The translations under genes and the position numbers were made by a program. DNA of 64,000 bases from Chitinophaga agrisoli (GTDB taxonomy: Bacteria; Bacteroidota; Bacteroidia; Chitinophagales; Chitinophagaceae), in NCBI RefSeq assembly GCF_008386695.1, contig NZ_VUOC01000001.1:966347-1030346 (forward strand). The letters are read 5' to 3'. Shown in pieces: positions 17,956 through 27,269 of this stretch. Numbering within the stretch: position 1 is the stretch's first letter; every line of letters starts with the position of its first letter. The notes under the pieces are model-generated. The model was given only the letters and a program-made list of their open reading frames with translations. It did not search any database and had not been told where the DNA came from.

Positions 17956-18669
17956 ATGTTGCCAAAGTATAAGCGTATTTTGCTCAAACTGAGCGGTGAG
18001 TCCCTGATGGGCGATGGTAATTATGGTATAGATCCCAAAGTAATAACACATTATGCGTATGATATTAAGTCCGTCACAGACCTGGGCGTTCAGGTGGCTA
18101 TTGTGATAGGCGGCGGCAATATCTACCGTGGGATGAATGAAGCAGAGACCGGTATTGAACGGGCACAGGGCGACTATATGGGTATGCTGGCAACCGTGAT
18201 CAATGGTATGGCCATGCAGAGCGGCCTGGAGAAAGTAGGGTTGTATACCCGCTTACAGTCTGCCATTAAGATGGAGCAGATAGCAGAGCCTTACATACGC
18301 CGGCGGGCCATACGGCACCTGGAAAAGGGCCGCGTGGTGATCTTTGGCGCAGGTACGGGCAATCCTTATTTTACGACAGATACGGCCGCATCCCTGCGCG
18401 CCATAGAGATACAGGCAGATGTGATCCTGAAAGGCACCCGGGTAGATGGGATCTACACGGCAGATCCTGAGAAGGACAGCACGGCCACCCGCTTTGAGTC
18501 TATCACTTTTGCGGAGGTATACCAGAAATCATTGAATGTAATGGATATGACGGCATTTACCCTTTGCCAGGAAAATAAGTTACCTATTATTGTATTTGAC
18601 ATGAATAAGCCGGGCAATTTGCTGCAGGTGATCATGGGGAAGAAAGTGGGTACGCTGGTGATGGGATAG
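17956..18669 (+). CDS. pyrH: UMP kinase
   Basis: 237 residues of the amino acid kinase family: [11 protein letters not shown] at the N-terminus, [10 protein letters not shown], the [16 protein letters not shown] segment, the substrate-side [12 protein letters not shown] block, and the C-terminal [14 protein letters not shown]. It phosphorylates UMP to UDP for pyrimidine nucleotide synthesis. Its place after tsf is the common bacterial order. Confidence 0.97.
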   Translation: MLPKYKRILLKLSGESLMGDGNYGIDPKVITHYAYDIKSVTDLGVQVAIVIGGGNIYRGMNEAETGIERAQGDYMGMLATVINGMAMQSGLEKVGLYTRLQSAIKMEQIAEPYIRRRAIRHLEKGRVVIFGAGTGNPYFTTDTAASLRAIEIQADVILKGTRVDGIYTADPEKDSTATRFESITFAEVYQKSLNVMDMTAFTLCQENKLPIIVFDMNKPGNLLQVIMGKKVGTLVMG

Positions 18670-18670
18670 T

Positions 18671-18820
18671 TAATGTGCTGATGTGCCAATGTGCTGATAT
18701 GCTGATGAAAATGTGACGGCTTTGTTGCATGATGATCAGGATGTCAGCACATTTTCTTTATGAACATATTGGTTCGGTTGGTCCATTAGCACATCAGCAC
18801 ATTGGCATATCAGCACATTA
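18671..18820. repeat. Long imperfect inverted repeat of GTGCTGATGTGC-type words
   Basis: The left arm (18671-18708) and right arm (18783-18820) are near-complementary over about 36 bp and are made of repeated AATGTGCTGAT words; the 74-nt spacer contains further partial copies. It lies between the convergent ends of pyrH and the DUF3298 gene and may act as a two-way terminator. Related words occur at 40043-40070 and 51951-51988. Confidence 0.7.
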
Positions 18821-19954
18821 TTTATCGTAGTTCTCCTTCAAGACCTCTTTTATCTGTTCATAGGGAATGAACAGGTTTACCTGCCCCAAAGCATACGGCC
18901 CGATCTCATAGGGCGTATAACTGAACACCACCCCTTTATTAGTTAGTATAAAGTTGTTGTTAGGCAGGATCTCATCCACCAGCAGCATATCCTTTACGGA
19001 TTCGCCATTCTGCACCTTGTATGTTTTACGGAAGGATTGCTCCAGCTGGCGGGAGAGGACGGTTTTATAGTCGCCTTTAAACACATCGTCTACTGTCAGC
19101 ACTTTCTGTTTTTCAAGGTCCAGTACCTGGTAAGTGGAGCCGCCATTGCCATGCGCGCCGCCGGTGAAATCGTAGCTGAAATACTCCAGTACCAGCAGGG
19201 GGTAGTGGTTCCATACGATCTTCATATCGCCTTCAGCGCTCCAGCTCCAGGTGGGGGCGGTTGTGTCGCCGGTTATTTCCGCGGTATCCGTGCCAACGGT
19301 GCTGGCCCTGTAGGACATAAAAAAGGAGTCGATATCCCGTTTTATCAGTGCCTGCGGGTCCTGGGGGCCGGGATTATTATGGGTAATGGCCTTTTTGATG
19401 AAATCTGCCGTGCTGGTGTTGGCGGCAGCTACCGGCCATACCATGCTGTAAGCGGCTTCTCCCACGGGCGATCCTTTGGTGTTTGGGAGCAGGGGGGTAG
19501 AATCCTTGGCAAAGTATACATTAAAGCGGATAGCGCCTGTAAAATCCGGTTTAAGGTCAAAGTGGTAAGAGGTGCCTTCGCCCCGCCAGGTGCCGCTGAA
19601 ATTGCCGGCATCGTCGAGCTTGCCGCGGAAGGTGATATCTTCCCCGCCATGGGTGTTCTCATAGAGCGTGAGCTGCTGGCTGCTGGAATCCGGGCTGCCC
19701 CAGAGCGTTATGGGCTCGCCTATCTTATCATAACAATAGTAGCCGCGGTAGATGTTGGGCCCTGTTTTTAACAGTTGCATGGTAACCGGTTGGTCTGCCA
19801 CGGTACCCTTGAGCTGTATATAAAAATAGGAGGAAGCAGCAGGCGCTGTTTGGCTGCTGTCTGTTGTGGCGCCGGCCTGCTGGCTTTGTTTACCGGGCTG
19901 CTGACAGGCGGTAAACCCTATCAGTGCGGCAGCAAATAGTAGGTATTTGTTCAT
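18818..19954 (-). CDS. DUF3298-domain lipoprotein
   Basis: 378 residues with a lipoprotein signal peptide (FTACQ, Cys17) and a Ser/Thr/Gln-rich linker. The N-terminal half is a beta-rich region of unknown type (about 45-160). The C-terminal half matches the DUF3298 domain (YFSYDFTGGAHGNGGSTYQV, then VLTVDDVFKGDY, and NNFILTNKGVVFSYTPYEIG), shared with RsiV-like proteins. Members are extracytoplasmic; their function is mostly unknown. The gene converges with pyrH and is divergent from pdxH. Confidence 0.8.
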   Translation of the reverse strand: MNKYLLFAAALIGFTACQQPGKQSQQAGATTDSSQTAPAASSYFYIQLKGTVADQPVTMQLLKTGPNIYRGYYCYDKIGEPITLWGSPDSSSQQLTLYENTHGGEDITFRGKLDDAGNFSGTWRGEGTSYHFDLKPDFTGAIRFNVYFAKDSTPLLPNTKGSPVGEAAYSMVWPVAAANTSTADFIKKAITHNNPGPQDPQALIKRDIDSFFMSYRASTVGTDTAEITGDTTAPTWSWSAEGDMKIVWNHYPLLVLEYFSYDFTGGAHGNGGSTYQVLDLEKQKVLTVDDVFKGDYKTVLSRQLEQSFRKTYKVQNGESVKDMLLVDEILPNNNFILTNKGVVFSYTPYEIGPYALGQVNLFIPYEQIKEVLKENYDK

Positions 19955-20012
19955 GGGTTGATACTGTTGAACGGATGCAATTTTACAAATAATTATTTTG
20001 ATGGTTCATTAA

Positions 20013-20020
20013 TACCTTTG
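20013..20020 (+). promoter_or_regulatory. -7 box upstream of pdxH
   Basis: TACCTTTG matches TAnnTTTG, 21 nt before the pdxH ATG. A TTTG at 19997-20000 is too close for standard spacing, so the -33 element is unclear. Confidence 0.35.
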
Positions 20021-20041
20021 TAAACAACTAAATATGGGCCT

Positions 20042-20689
20042 ATGTTGAATAAACAAGTAGCAGCACTGCGGAAGGACTATCGCCTGGCCTCATTGGACGA
20101 AAGCGAGGTAGACAAACACCCGGTAAAACAATTTGAGAAATGGTGGGCAGACGCCACCAATAGCGAGCTGGTAGAGCCCAATGCGATGACGCTGGCGACC
20201 AGTACGCCGGATGGGCATCCATCCGCCAGGATCGTATTATTAAAGAGCTTTGATGTGGATGGTTTTATCTTCTTCACCAACTACGAAAGCCGTAAAGGGC
20301 AGGAGATGGAGACCAACCCGCATGTGAGCCTGCTGTTCTTCTGGCAGGAGCTGGAGCGGCAAGTACGTATAGAGGGGGTAGTTAGTAAGGCGCCTGCTGC
20401 GATTAGTGATGAATATTATCATTCCCGCCCGGCAGGCAGCCGTATTGCGGCTATTGCATCACCGCAAAGCAGGGTGATCCCGCATAGGAGTTTTTTGGAG
20501 GAACAGGTGAATATAGTGGCGGCTAAGTATGTGCTGGAGCATCCTGAGCGGCCGGATTACTGGGGCGGGTATATTGTGCGGCCGGTGTTGATGGAATTTT
20601 GGCAGGGGCGGAGTAACAGGCTGCATGATAGGGTGCAGTATAGGTTAGATGCGGATGGCGATTGGAAGATAGAGCGGTTGGCGCCGTGA
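20042..20689 (+). CDS. pdxH: pyridoxamine 5'-phosphate oxidase
   Basis: 215 residues, standard length. It carries the FMN-binding block ARIVLLKSFDVDGFIFFTNY, the ESRKGQEM segment, the substrate-side HSRPAGSRIAAIASPQS, and the C-terminal signature FWQGRSNRLHDRVQYR. The enzyme oxidises pyridoxine or pyridoxamine phosphate to pyridoxal 5'-phosphate using FMN and oxygen. It is divergent from the DUF3298 gene. PLP is the cofactor of the kbl product encoded at 53.6 kb, but there is no linkage. Confidence 0.95.
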   Translation: MLNKQVAALRKDYRLASLDESEVDKHPVKQFEKWWADATNSELVEPNAMTLATSTPDGHPSARIVLLKSFDVDGFIFFTNYESRKGQEMETNPHVSLLFFWQELERQVRIEGVVSKAPAAISDEYYHSRPAGSRIAAIASPQSRVIPHRSFLEEQVNIVAAKYVLEHPERPDYWGGYIVRPVLMEFWQGRSNRLHDRVQYRLDADGDWKIERLAP

Positions 20690-20700
20690 GGGGATAAAAC

Positions 20701-20773
20701 GAAAAAAGAAAAAAGAGAAAAACAAATAGACGGTGTGTCATCGCGCCTCTTAATTTTTTCTTTTTTCTTTTTT
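20701..20773. terminator. AT-rich hairpin between pdxH and the THX gene
   Basis: A purine-rich tract of AAAAAAG units (20701-20725) is complementary to a TTTTTTC tract (20755-20773). It lies between the convergent ends of pdxH (20689) and the THX gene (20789). A weak bidirectional terminator is the likely reading. Confidence 0.5.
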
Positions 20774-20788
20774 GCTTTTAGCCTGTGA

Positions 20789-20902
20789 TTAGGCTTTCTT
20801 TTCTGCTTTAGCAGCAGTTTTCCTTGTTTTGGCAGGTCTTGCTTTGCCGAAGGATTTGTTAGAGATCTTGCCTCTTTTGGTTTTGATATCTCCTCTACCC
20901 AT
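20789..20902 (-). CDS. 30S ribosomal protein THX
   Basis: A 37-residue protein reading MGRGDIKTKRGKISNKSFG at the N-terminus, followed by a Lys/Ala/Arg-rich tail. The MGRGD-KTKRGKI start is the hallmark of the small ribosomal protein THX, first known from Thermus and common in Bacteroidota, which sits in the head of the 30S subunit. The start is the ATG at 20902 and the stop the TAA at 20789. It lies 153 bp downstream of hup on the same strand. Confidence 0.88.
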   Translation of the reverse strand: MGRGDIKTKRGKISNKSFGKARPAKTRKTAAKAEKKA

Positions 20903-21007
20903 AGTGATAAGAATTTAGCGTTAAAAAATCTGCAGCTTGTGGCTGCTTATCCGGGCGCAAATTACGCAATTCAGCGAACTCCTGCTAACCTGGGCCGGGC
21001 AAAAAAA

Positions 21008-21035
21008 AAGCAAGAAACATAATTGTTCCTTGCTT
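21008..21035 (-). terminator. Terminator after hup
   Basis: An 11-bp stem with one G:U pair (21008-21018 with 21025-21035), followed on the minus strand by a run of nine T (complement of the A-run 21001-21009). It lies 20 bp past the hup stop. Confidence 0.8.
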
Positions 21036-21055
21036 GAATAAGGTGTGCTAACTGA

Positions 21056-21325
21056 TTAGAGCTTGTCAGACAGTGCTTTACCAGCTTTGAACTTAGCAAC
21101 TTTTTTAGCTTTGATCTTGATGATCTGGCCAGTCTGGGGGTTTCTACCGTTACGAGCAGCACGCTTAGAAACGGAGAAAGTACCGAAACCAACCAGGGTT
21201 ACTTTACCACCTTTTTTCAGTGTATCAGCAACAGCTTTGGTAAAAGAGTCCAGAGCTTCGTTAGCTTGGGTCTTAGTGATGGCGGCATCTTTCGCCAGCT
21301 TGTCGATTAATTCGGCTTTGTTCAT
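21056..21325 (-). CDS. hup: DNA-binding protein HU
   Basis: 89 residues, a full HU/IHF-type protein: MNKAELIDKLAKDAAITKTQ, the GGKVTLVGFGTFSVSKRAAR core and the RNPQTGQ arm that inserts into the DNA minor groove. The Pro at the tip of the arm is present. It compacts the nucleoid and bends DNA. A complete Bacteroidota promoter lies upstream (21368-21398), and a terminator lies at 21008-21035, so it is transcribed alone. Confidence 0.96.
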   Translation of the reverse strand: MNKAELIDKLAKDAAITKTQANEALDSFTKAVADTLKKGGKVTLVGFGTFSVSKRAARNGRNPQTGQIIKIKAKKVAKFKAGKALSDKL

Positions 21326-21367
21326 AGTTAGTAAGATTTAACTAGTGAAATAAATGTTTGATGTGAG

Positions 21368-21398
21368 CAAATATAGCGCGTTTTATCAGATTACCAAA
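21368..21398 (-). promoter_or_regulatory. Complete Bacteroidota primary-sigma promoter of hup
   Basis: On the minus strand TTTG (21395-21398) is separated by exactly 19 nt from TATATTTG (21368-21375), an ideal -33/-7 pair. The ATG lies 43 nt beyond the -7 box. Confidence 0.75.
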
Positions 21399-21632
21399 TT
21401 TTTTACCGCCTTTATAGCCAAATTTTTATCGGCTGTAAGGGGCTACTGGTAACGGTTACAGCTGATTGGGCTCTTCACCGGAAGGGGCAGCTTTGGCCCC
21501 TGCCTTTATCTAAATCAGCCACCACAGGGCATTTGGTAATGTTCATCTAATAAACGTAGGATTCCCGTTGGTATTGTATAAGGGGGCTAATCCCTTGAAA
21601 ACAGTGGATTTCATGTGGATAAATTGGACGGC
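21399..21632. other. Intergenic region between hup promoter and DUF4286 gene
   Basis: A 234-bp stretch with a nested hairpin: outer GCTGATT/AATCAGC (21461-21467 with 21513-21519) and inner AGGGGC/GCCCCT. There is no T-run and no ORF. Nothing else is seen. Confidence 0.3.
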
Positions 21633-21935
21633 TTATACCACCTGCATAACGGTCCGGAAGGCCACAAACTGGTTCCCAAAGCGCTCATAGGCCTTTTGCC
21701 GGAGCTGCGGAGCATGCTCCTGCAGGTAGGTATGATAGTTTTCGAGGGTGTCTGTAGCGTATTGTATGGTATAGGTAGGGCCTTCCTGGTCGTCTTGTTC
21801 CAGCAGGCGGCAGATGCGGTAATCGTGGAACAGGCCGGTGCGCATGACCTCCGGGATATGCTCCTCCTTGGTCCACTGCAGCCAGCGTTCATGGATGTTG
21901 TTGGTGATCTTGGTGGTTACGTTATAGACGATCAT
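21633..21935 (-). CDS. DUF4286 family protein
   Basis: 100 residues from the ATG at 21935, giving MIVYNVTTKI; the longer frame to 21998 would add 21 residues inside xth and is rejected. It matches the small DUF4286 family of Bacteroidota: a ferredoxin-like dimeric alpha-beta barrel with WLQWTKEEHIPEVM, YTIQYAT and the C-terminal FGNQFVAFRT. The function is unknown. Its ATG overlaps the xth stop in an ATGA, so the two are translationally coupled. Confidence 0.85.
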   Translation of the reverse strand: MIVYNVTTKITNNIHERWLQWTKEEHIPEVMRTGLFHDYRICRLLEQDDQEGPTYTIQYATDTLENYHTYLQEHAPQLRQKAYERFGNQFVAFRTVMQVV

Positions 21936-22708
21936 ACCAGCGCAGGGGTTAGTTCCAGGAATACCGGACAATGATCGGAGTGCTTCACATCCGGCCATAT
22001 AGCGGCCTGTTTTAGGCGGTTTTTGAGCGGGTCGCTTACATTTATATAATCGATACGCCAGCCTTTATTATTGGCCCTAACGGTAGGGAACCGGGCGCTC
22101 CACCAGCTGTAATGATGCGGATCCGGGTTAAAATGCCGGAAAGTATCCGTAAAACCGCCTTCGAAGAGCTTATCCATCCAGGCGCGTTCTTCCGGTAGGA
22201 AGCCGGAATTCTTCTTATTGCCTACGGGATCATGTATGTCAATGGGTTTATGACAGATGTTATAATCGCCGCAAACGATGATATTAGGGCGGGTTTGCCG
22301 CAGTTGGTCAAGATAGCCTAAGAATTCTTCCAGCCACTGGTATTTATAGGTCTGGCGCTCATCGCCGCTGGTACCGGAGGGGAAGTAGGCATTGATAAGG
22401 GTGGTATCCCCAAAATCGAGGCGTATAACACGGCCTTCCGCATCGCTTTGCATGAAGCCATTGCCATATTGCACAAAGTCCGGCTTTATCTTGGTAAGTA
22501 CGGCTACGCCGCTATAACCTTTCTTCTGGGCGGAGTACCAGTAGTGATCATAACCCAGCTGTTCAAACTGGCGGTAATCCACATTATCTTTTACGGCTTT
22601 GGTTTCCTGCAGGCAGATGATATCTGCGGGGTTTGTCTGGAGCCAATCTATAAAACCTTTGCTGATGGCGGAACGTATGCCATTTACGTTATAGGTGACG
22701 ATTCGCAT
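21932..22708 (-). CDS. xth: exodeoxyribonuclease III (ExoA/Xth type AP endonuclease)
   Basis: 258 residues from the ATG at 22708 (MRIVTYNVNGIRSAI). Catalytic motifs of the family are clear: the Asn of the N-terminal YNVNGIR, ICLQETK with the metal-binding Glu, INAYFPSG, CGDYNICH, SWWSAR, and the final DHCPV with the catalytic His. It cuts DNA at abasic sites in base excision repair. It lies 35 bp after metH on the same strand, with an AGCTTTTAGC-type repeat in the spacer, and overlaps the DUF4286 gene by 4 bp. Confidence 0.95.
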   Translation of the reverse strand: MRIVTYNVNGIRSAISKGFIDWLQTNPADIICLQETKAVKDNVDYRQFEQLGYDHYWYSAQKKGYSGVAVLTKIKPDFVQYGNGFMQSDAEGRVIRLDFGDTTLINAYFPSGTSGDERQTYKYQWLEEFLGYLDQLRQTRPNIIVCGDYNICHKPIDIHDPVGNKKNSGFLPEERAWMDKLFEGGFTDTFRHFNPDPHHYSWWSARFPTVRANNKGWRIDYINVSDPLKNRLKQAAIWPDVKHSDHCPVFLELTPALV

Positions 22709-22712
22709 TTTT

Positions 22713-22742
22713 AAGCTTTTAGCCTTTAGCACTTAGCTGTTA
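22713..22742. repeat. AGCTTTTAGC-like intergenic repeat (copy 2)
   Basis: AGCTTTTAGCCTTTAGCACTTAGC-type words fill the short gap between the metH stop and the xth start. They belong to the same family as 15769-15832 and 28562-28758. Confidence 0.5.
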
Positions 22743-22743
22743 T

Positions 22744-25485
22744 TTACATATCATATTCCAGGTTGGGCCGCAGCCACTTTTCAGCCTCTTCTATGGTCCA
22801 GCCTTTGCGGCTGGCGTAATCGGCTACCTGGTCTTTTTCTATTTTACCGAGGCCAAAGTACTTGCTGTCCGGGTGGGCAAAATACCAGCCACTAACGCTG
22901 GCGGCGGGGTACATGGCAAGGGATTCTGTAAGGGTGATGCCGGTATGTTTGGTAGCATCCAGCAGGTCGAACAGTTTATATTTCTCCGTGTGCTCCGGAC
23001 AGGCAGGATAACCTGGCGCGGGGCGTATACCGGAGTAAGCTTCTTTTATCAGCTCGTCATTGCTGAGGTGCTCTTCACTGGCGTAACCCCACCATTCTTT
23101 ACGCACGCGCTCGTGCATAACCTCTGCAAAGGCTTCCACCATACGGTCTGCCAGTGCTTTTAGCATAATGCTGCTATAGTCGTCATGGTCTGCCTTGAAC
23201 TTCTCCAGCCAGGCTTCGATGCCGCCACCAGTGGTTACGGCAAAGGCGCCCATATAGTCCTGTAAACCGGTTTCTGCGGGGGCTATAAAATCCGCCAGCG
23301 AAAGGTTGGGCTGGCCGGGGGCCTTTTTAATTTGCTGACGCAGGAACTCCAGCTGTACGGGCGCGCTGCCATCCGCAGGGGTGATCTGCAGACTGTCTGG
23401 CCCTACACGGTTAGCCTTAAACAGGCCTACGGCAGCTTTTGCATGCAGCCATTTTTCTTTAACAATGCGCTGCAGCATGGCCTGGGCATCGTTATAGAGG
23501 CGGGTGGCTTCCTGGCCTACTACCTCATCCTTCAGGATCTGGGGAAATTTGCCATGCAGTTCCCATGCGATAAAGAAGGGTTGCCAGTCGATATAACGGG
23601 CAATCTCGCCCAGATCATAGTCTTCAAATACCTGTACGCCCAGTTTGCGGGGCGTTACCGGGGTAAAGCTTTTCCAGTCGATAGGCGTTTTATTGGCCTG
23701 GGCTTCTGCAATGGGCAGGTATTGTTTTACCGGCCGTTTGTTGCGGAAGCCTTCATTGAGTTTGTGATATTCCTGTTGTACATCTACCAGGAAGTTCTTT
23801 TTAAGGGCTTTGTTCAGGAGGCTGCCGGTAACGGTTACGCTACGGGAAGCATCCAGTACGTGCACCACGCCGTGCTCATATTCCGGCGCGATCTTTACCG
23901 CCGTATGGGTACGGGAAGTGGTAGCGCCGCCTATCAGCAGCGGGATATCGAACTGCTGGCGTTTGAGCTCGCGGGCTACGTGCACCATTTCGTCCAGGCT
24001 GGGGGTGATAAGGCCACTGAGGCCGATGATATCTACCTGTTCTTCGCGGGCGGTTTGCAGGATCTTATCTGCCGGCACCATTACGCCCATGTCTATTACA
24101 TCATAGCCGTTACAGCCTAATACTACGCCTACGATGTTCTTGCCTATATCGTGCACATCGCCTTTTACGGTAGCCAGGAGGATCTTACCGGCAGATTTTA
24201 TTTGTCCGCCGTTCTGTGCTACCAGCAGTTTTTTCTCTTCTTCTATAAAAGGAGTGAGCACGGCCACGGACTTTTTCATTACACGGGCGCTTTTTACTAC
24301 CTGGGGCAGGAACATTTTGCCGCTGCCAAACAGGTCGCCTACGATGTTCATACCGTCCATCAAGGGGCCTTCTATCACTTCCAGGGGGCGTGCGTAGAGC
24401 TGCCGGGCCTCTTCTGTGTCTGCTTCGATATAGTCTGTAATACCGTTTACCAGGGCATGGCTCAGGCGCTCCTGTACGGTGCCGTTACGCCAGCTCTCAT
24501 CTTTTTCGATGACCTTGCCTTTGGCCTTGACGGTCTCGGCAAACTGGATGAGCCTTTCTGTGGCATCGTCCCGGCGGTTGAGGACTGCGTCTTCGCAAAG
24601 CTCGCGCAGCTGAGGCTCTATCTCGTCATAGATCTGGATCATGCCCGCGTTTACGATGCCCATGTCCATGCCGGCTTTGATGGCATAGAGCAGGAATACG
24701 GAGTGCATAGCCTCACGCACCACATCGTTACCGCGGAAAGAGAAGGAGATGTTACTAACGCCGCCGCTTACGCGGGTCAGCGGCATCAGCTGTTTTATCT
24801 GACGGGTAGCTTCTATGAAGTCTACCGCATAGTTATTATGTTCTTCTATGCCGGTGGCAATAGCAAAGATGTTAGGGTCGAAGATGATGTCCTGCGGGTC
24901 GAAGCCTACCTGCTCTGTGAGGATCTTATAGGCGCGGTGGCTGAAGGATACCTTCTTTTCCAATGTATCTGCCTGTCCGTGCTCATCGAAAGCCATTACT
25001 ACCACAGCGGCGCCAAAGCTTTTGCAGATGAAGGCCTGCTCTATGAACTTTTCTTCGCCTTCCTTTAAGCTGATAGAGTTAACGATACATTTGCCCTGTA
25101 TACATTTAAGACCGGCTTCAATAATGCTGAACTTACTGGAGTCTATCATGATAGGGATCTTGGAGATATCCGGTTCTGCGGCCAGCAGGTTCAGGAAGGT
25201 GGTCATGGCTTTTTCGCCATCCAGCAGGGCATCATCCATGTTCACGTCCAGTACCTGGGCGCCGCTTTCCACCTGTTGGCGGGCTACGGACAGGGCTTCC
25301 TCGTACAGGCCTTCCCGTATAAGGCGGGCGAATTTCTTGGAGCCGGTTACGTTGGTACGTTCCCCAATATTAATGAAATTGGTCTCTGGCCTTACTACCA
25401 AGGGCTCCAGGCCGCTGAGGCGCAGATAAGGTTTGATGACCAGGGTACCGTTCAAAGTATCGTTGTTCGTAATAGTTGCACTCAT
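22744..25485 (-). CDS. metH: methionine synthase, C-terminal polypeptide (folate, B12 and AdoMet domains)
   Basis: 913 residues. Domains in order: pterin-binding (about 30-300, [17 protein letters not shown]), cobalamin-binding cap and Rossmann module (about 340-585, with [20 protein letters not shown] carrying the lower-ligand His) and the AdoMet-dependent activation domain (about 600-900, [12 protein letters not shown]). The homocysteine-binding domain is missing and is encoded by the gene just upstream, so the enzyme is made as two chains. It transfers methyl from methyl-tetrahydrofolate to homocysteine through B12. The start ATG at 25485 lies 15 bp after the upstream stop. Confidence 0.94.
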   Translation of the reverse strand: MSATITNNDTLNGTLVIKPYLRLSGLEPLVVRPETNFINIGERTNVTGSKKFARLIREGLYEEALSVARQQVESGAQVLDVNMDDALLDGEKAMTTFLNLLAAEPDISKIPIMIDSSKFSIIEAGLKCIQGKCIVNSISLKEGEEKFIEQAFICKSFGAAVVVMAFDEHGQADTLEKKVSFSHRAYKILTEQVGFDPQDIIFDPNIFAIATGIEEHNNYAVDFIEATRQIKQLMPLTRVSGGVSNISFSFRGNDVVREAMHSVFLLYAIKAGMDMGIVNAGMIQIYDEIEPQLRELCEDAVLNRRDDATERLIQFAETVKAKGKVIEKDESWRNGTVQERLSHALVNGITDYIEADTEEARQLYARPLEVIEGPLMDGMNIVGDLFGSGKMFLPQVVKSARVMKKSVAVLTPFIEEEKKLLVAQNGGQIKSAGKILLATVKGDVHDIGKNIVGVVLGCNGYDVIDMGVMVPADKILQTAREEQVDIIGLSGLITPSLDEMVHVARELKRQQFDIPLLIGGATTSRTHTAVKIAPEYEHGVVHVLDASRSVTVTGSLLNKALKKNFLVDVQQEYHKLNEGFRNKRPVKQYLPIAEAQANKTPIDWKSFTPVTPRKLGVQVFEDYDLGEIARYIDWQPFFIAWELHGKFPQILKDEVVGQEATRLYNDAQAMLQRIVKEKWLHAKAAVGLFKANRVGPDSLQITPADGSAPVQLEFLRQQIKKAPGQPNLSLADFIAPAETGLQDYMGAFAVTTGGGIEAWLEKFKADHDDYSSIMLKALADRMVEAFAEVMHERVRKEWWGYASEEHLSNDELIKEAYSGIRPAPGYPACPEHTEKYKLFDLLDATKHTGITLTESLAMYPAASVSGWYFAHPDSKYFGLGKIEKDQVADYASRKGWTIEEAEKWLRPNLEYDM

Positions 25486-25500
25486 TGTCGTTACTTATGT

Positions 25501-26517
25501 TTATGCCAGGGTAGGCTCTACCTTGGGCAGGGGGCGGGGCTTCAGCGTTTTCACATGCTCCGCTATATGCTGTATATGATCCGGCGTGGTGCCGCAGCAG
25601 CCGCCTACGATGTTTACAAAACCTTCTTTGGCAAAGTCTTCGATGATGTGGGCAGTATCTTCCGGTTGCTCATCATACTCGCCAAAAGCGTTTGGCAGGC
25701 CGGCATTGGGATAGCAGCTCACAAAACAGGAGGCTATCTGTGACAGCTCTTCTATATGCGGGCGCATTTGCTGGCCGCCCAGCGCGCAGTTCAACCCTAT
25801 AGAGAAGGGGTTGGCATGCATAACGGAGATATAGAAGGCTTCCAGGGTTTGTCCGCTGAGGGTTCTGCCGGAAGCGTCCGTGATAGTACCGGAGATCATG
25901 ATGGGCAGCTCTGGCTGGCCAATGGACCGGAAATACTGCTTAATAGCGTAGATCGCGGCCTTGGAGTTGAGCGTATCAAAGATGGTCTCTATCAGTAATA
26001 TGTCTACCCCGCCATCTACCAGGCCTTTTATCTGTTCCGTATAAGCAGCGGCTACTTCGTCAAAGCTAACGGAGCGGAAGCCCGGGTTATTCACATCCGG
26101 CGACAAGGACAGCGTTTTATTGAGCGGGCCAATAGCACCGGCTACGAACCTGGGTTTATCCGGGTTTTGTGCGGTGTATTCAGCGGCAGCTTTTTTAGCG
26201 ATGGAGGCGGCAGCAACGTTGAGCTCATAGGCGAGGTGTTGCATGTCGTAATCTGCCATGGCAATGGAGGTGCTGCTAAAGGTATTGGTCTCAATGATAT
26301 CCGCGCCGGCATCCAGGTAGGATTTGTGGATGGCTTCTATAATTTGTGGCTGGGTAAGGTTGAGGAGGTCGTTATTGCCTTTTACATCGCTGTGATGGTC
26401 TTTAAAGCGTTCTCCCCGGTAGTCTGCTTCCTGGAGATTATAACGTTGGATCATGGTGCCCATTGCACCATCGATGATCAGGATGCGCTCTGCGGCGCAT
26501 TGTTGCAAAGATTTCAT
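25501..26517 (-). CDS. homocysteine S-methyltransferase domain protein (MetH N-terminal part)
   Basis: 338 residues, the barrel that binds homocysteine. Visible motifs are [35 protein letters not shown] and the zinc site [11 protein letters not shown] near the C-terminus. It corresponds to residues 1 to about 340 of a full MetH. It ends in the flexible linker region, so the break is at a natural domain border rather than inside a fold. The 913-residue partner follows after 15 bp. A -7-like box lies 87 nt upstream; no cobalamin or SAM riboswitch is visible. Confidence 0.93.
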   Translation of the reverse strand: MKSLQQCAAERILIIDGAMGTMIQRYNLQEADYRGERFKDHHSDVKGNNDLLNLTQPQIIEAIHKSYLDAGADIIETNTFSSTSIAMADYDMQHLAYELNVAAASIAKKAAAEYTAQNPDKPRFVAGAIGPLNKTLSLSPDVNNPGFRSVSFDEVAAAYTEQIKGLVDGGVDILLIETIFDTLNSKAAIYAIKQYFRSIGQPELPIMISGTITDASGRTLSGQTLEAFYISVMHANPFSIGLNCALGGQQMRPHIEELSQIASCFVSCYPNAGLPNAFGEYDEQPEDTAHIIEDFAKEGFVNIVGGCCGTTPDHIQHIAEHVKTLKPRPLPKVEPTLA

Positions 26518-26603
26518 TGGCTTGAATGTTTATTAGTTACGGTTTAACTTAGGTTAGTTGCGGGAGGGTCGAACAATAAACAAATCCACCCAACTGCATT
26601 TGG

Positions 26604-26611
26604 CAAAGATA
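26604..26611 (-). promoter_or_regulatory. -7 box upstream of the split metH operon
   Basis: TATCTTTG on the minus strand matches TAnnTTTG, 87 nt before the ATG at 26517. The -33 element is not clear. Confidence 0.35.
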
Positions 26612-26692
26612 GTAAAGTCTGGAGAGAAAAGTGAGATTTGGGTTTGGCGGGGGGTATTTGGGATTCTCCTGGGGTGAAGGGCTTTTGAGAAT

Positions 26693-26815
26693 GCTATGCC
26701 GGCAGTGTTCCTCTGTGGGGCTGCGCCTGCCGCTGGTTGTTCGTTTTGGAGGTAGGCTGTAGGAGCCGCGCCAGCCAAGGCCCCGCCCCGGAAGCTGCTG
26801 GCAATGCGGTATGCA
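26693..26815. repeat. 125-bp palindromic intergenic repeat, copy A
   Basis: The copy opens with TATGCCGGCAGTGTTCCTCT and closes with an imperfect inverted version about 80 bp later (26698-26721 against 26779-26804), so one strand can fold into a long hairpin. Four further copies lie at 26841, 40085 (partial), 40127 and 40311. Confidence 0.75.
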
Positions 26816-26840
26816 GGTTCTGCCAGAGAGAGGGGGAATA

Positions 26841-26965
26841 TGCTATGCCGGCAGTGTTCCTCTGTGGGGCTGCGCCTGCCGCTGGTTGTTCGTTTTGGAA
26901 GTAGGCCGTTGGAACCCGCGCCAGCCAAGGCCCCACCCCGGAACCTGCCGGCAATGCGATATGCA
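26841..26965. repeat. 125-bp palindromic intergenic repeat, copy B
   Basis: In direct orientation to copy A with a 25-bp gap. The left third is nearly identical to copy A, while the centre has a few substitutions. Confidence 0.75.
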
Positions 26966-27068
26966 CGTCAGGCTGGAGTGGGAGGCTGGAGAGGAGAGAC
27001 GTAAATACAATGTAGATTAGGCAGTGCAGGTCTGGGGAGCCATGCGGAACTGAAGCGGTGTGGGTAAT

Positions 27069-27150
27069 GGTCTGCGATGGTCTGCGATGGTTTGCGATGA
27101 TCTTAGATGATCTGAGATGGTTTACGATCGTTTGTGGTTGTTCGTGGCGA
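27069..27150. repeat. 10-bp degenerate tandem repeat (TCTGCGATGG unit)
   Basis: About eight units of 10 bp, with the first three nearly identical and later ones drifting (TCTTAGATGA, TCTGAGATGG, TTTACGATCG). It lies between palindrome copy B and the promoter at 27201. It is non-coding by all signs. Confidence 0.7.
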
Positions 27151-27200
27151 TCCATTGTGGGCTGCGGCGGCGGGTGGTTTCTAGAAAAAAGTGTAAAAAT

Positions 27201-27231
27201 TTTGTTTAGTCTTAATAGTCTACTATATTTG
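27201..27231 (+). promoter_or_regulatory. Complete Bacteroidota promoter with overlapping palindrome
   Basis: TTTG (27201-27204), a 19-nt spacer, then TATATTTG (27224-27231): an ideal -33/-7 pair. The -7 box is embedded in the small palindrome CTAC-N7-GTAG (27220-27234), which could be an operator. The Cys-rich small ORF starts 39 nt after it. Confidence 0.75.
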
Positions 27232-27269
27232 TAGGGTAATAGGCGGCAAGGCTGCGTTATAGGTAAATC

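Noticed and set aside
25486-25500. Frameshift joining the two MetH genes
   Set aside because: The first frame ends with a clean stop and the second opens with ATG inside a known linker, and each chain has intact domain ends, so a natural split is more likely than an error.
26518-26611. Possible riboswitch upstream of the split metH
   Set aside because: The leader is only about 87 nt from the -7 box, too short for a cobalamin riboswitch, and no SAM-I core pattern is visible.
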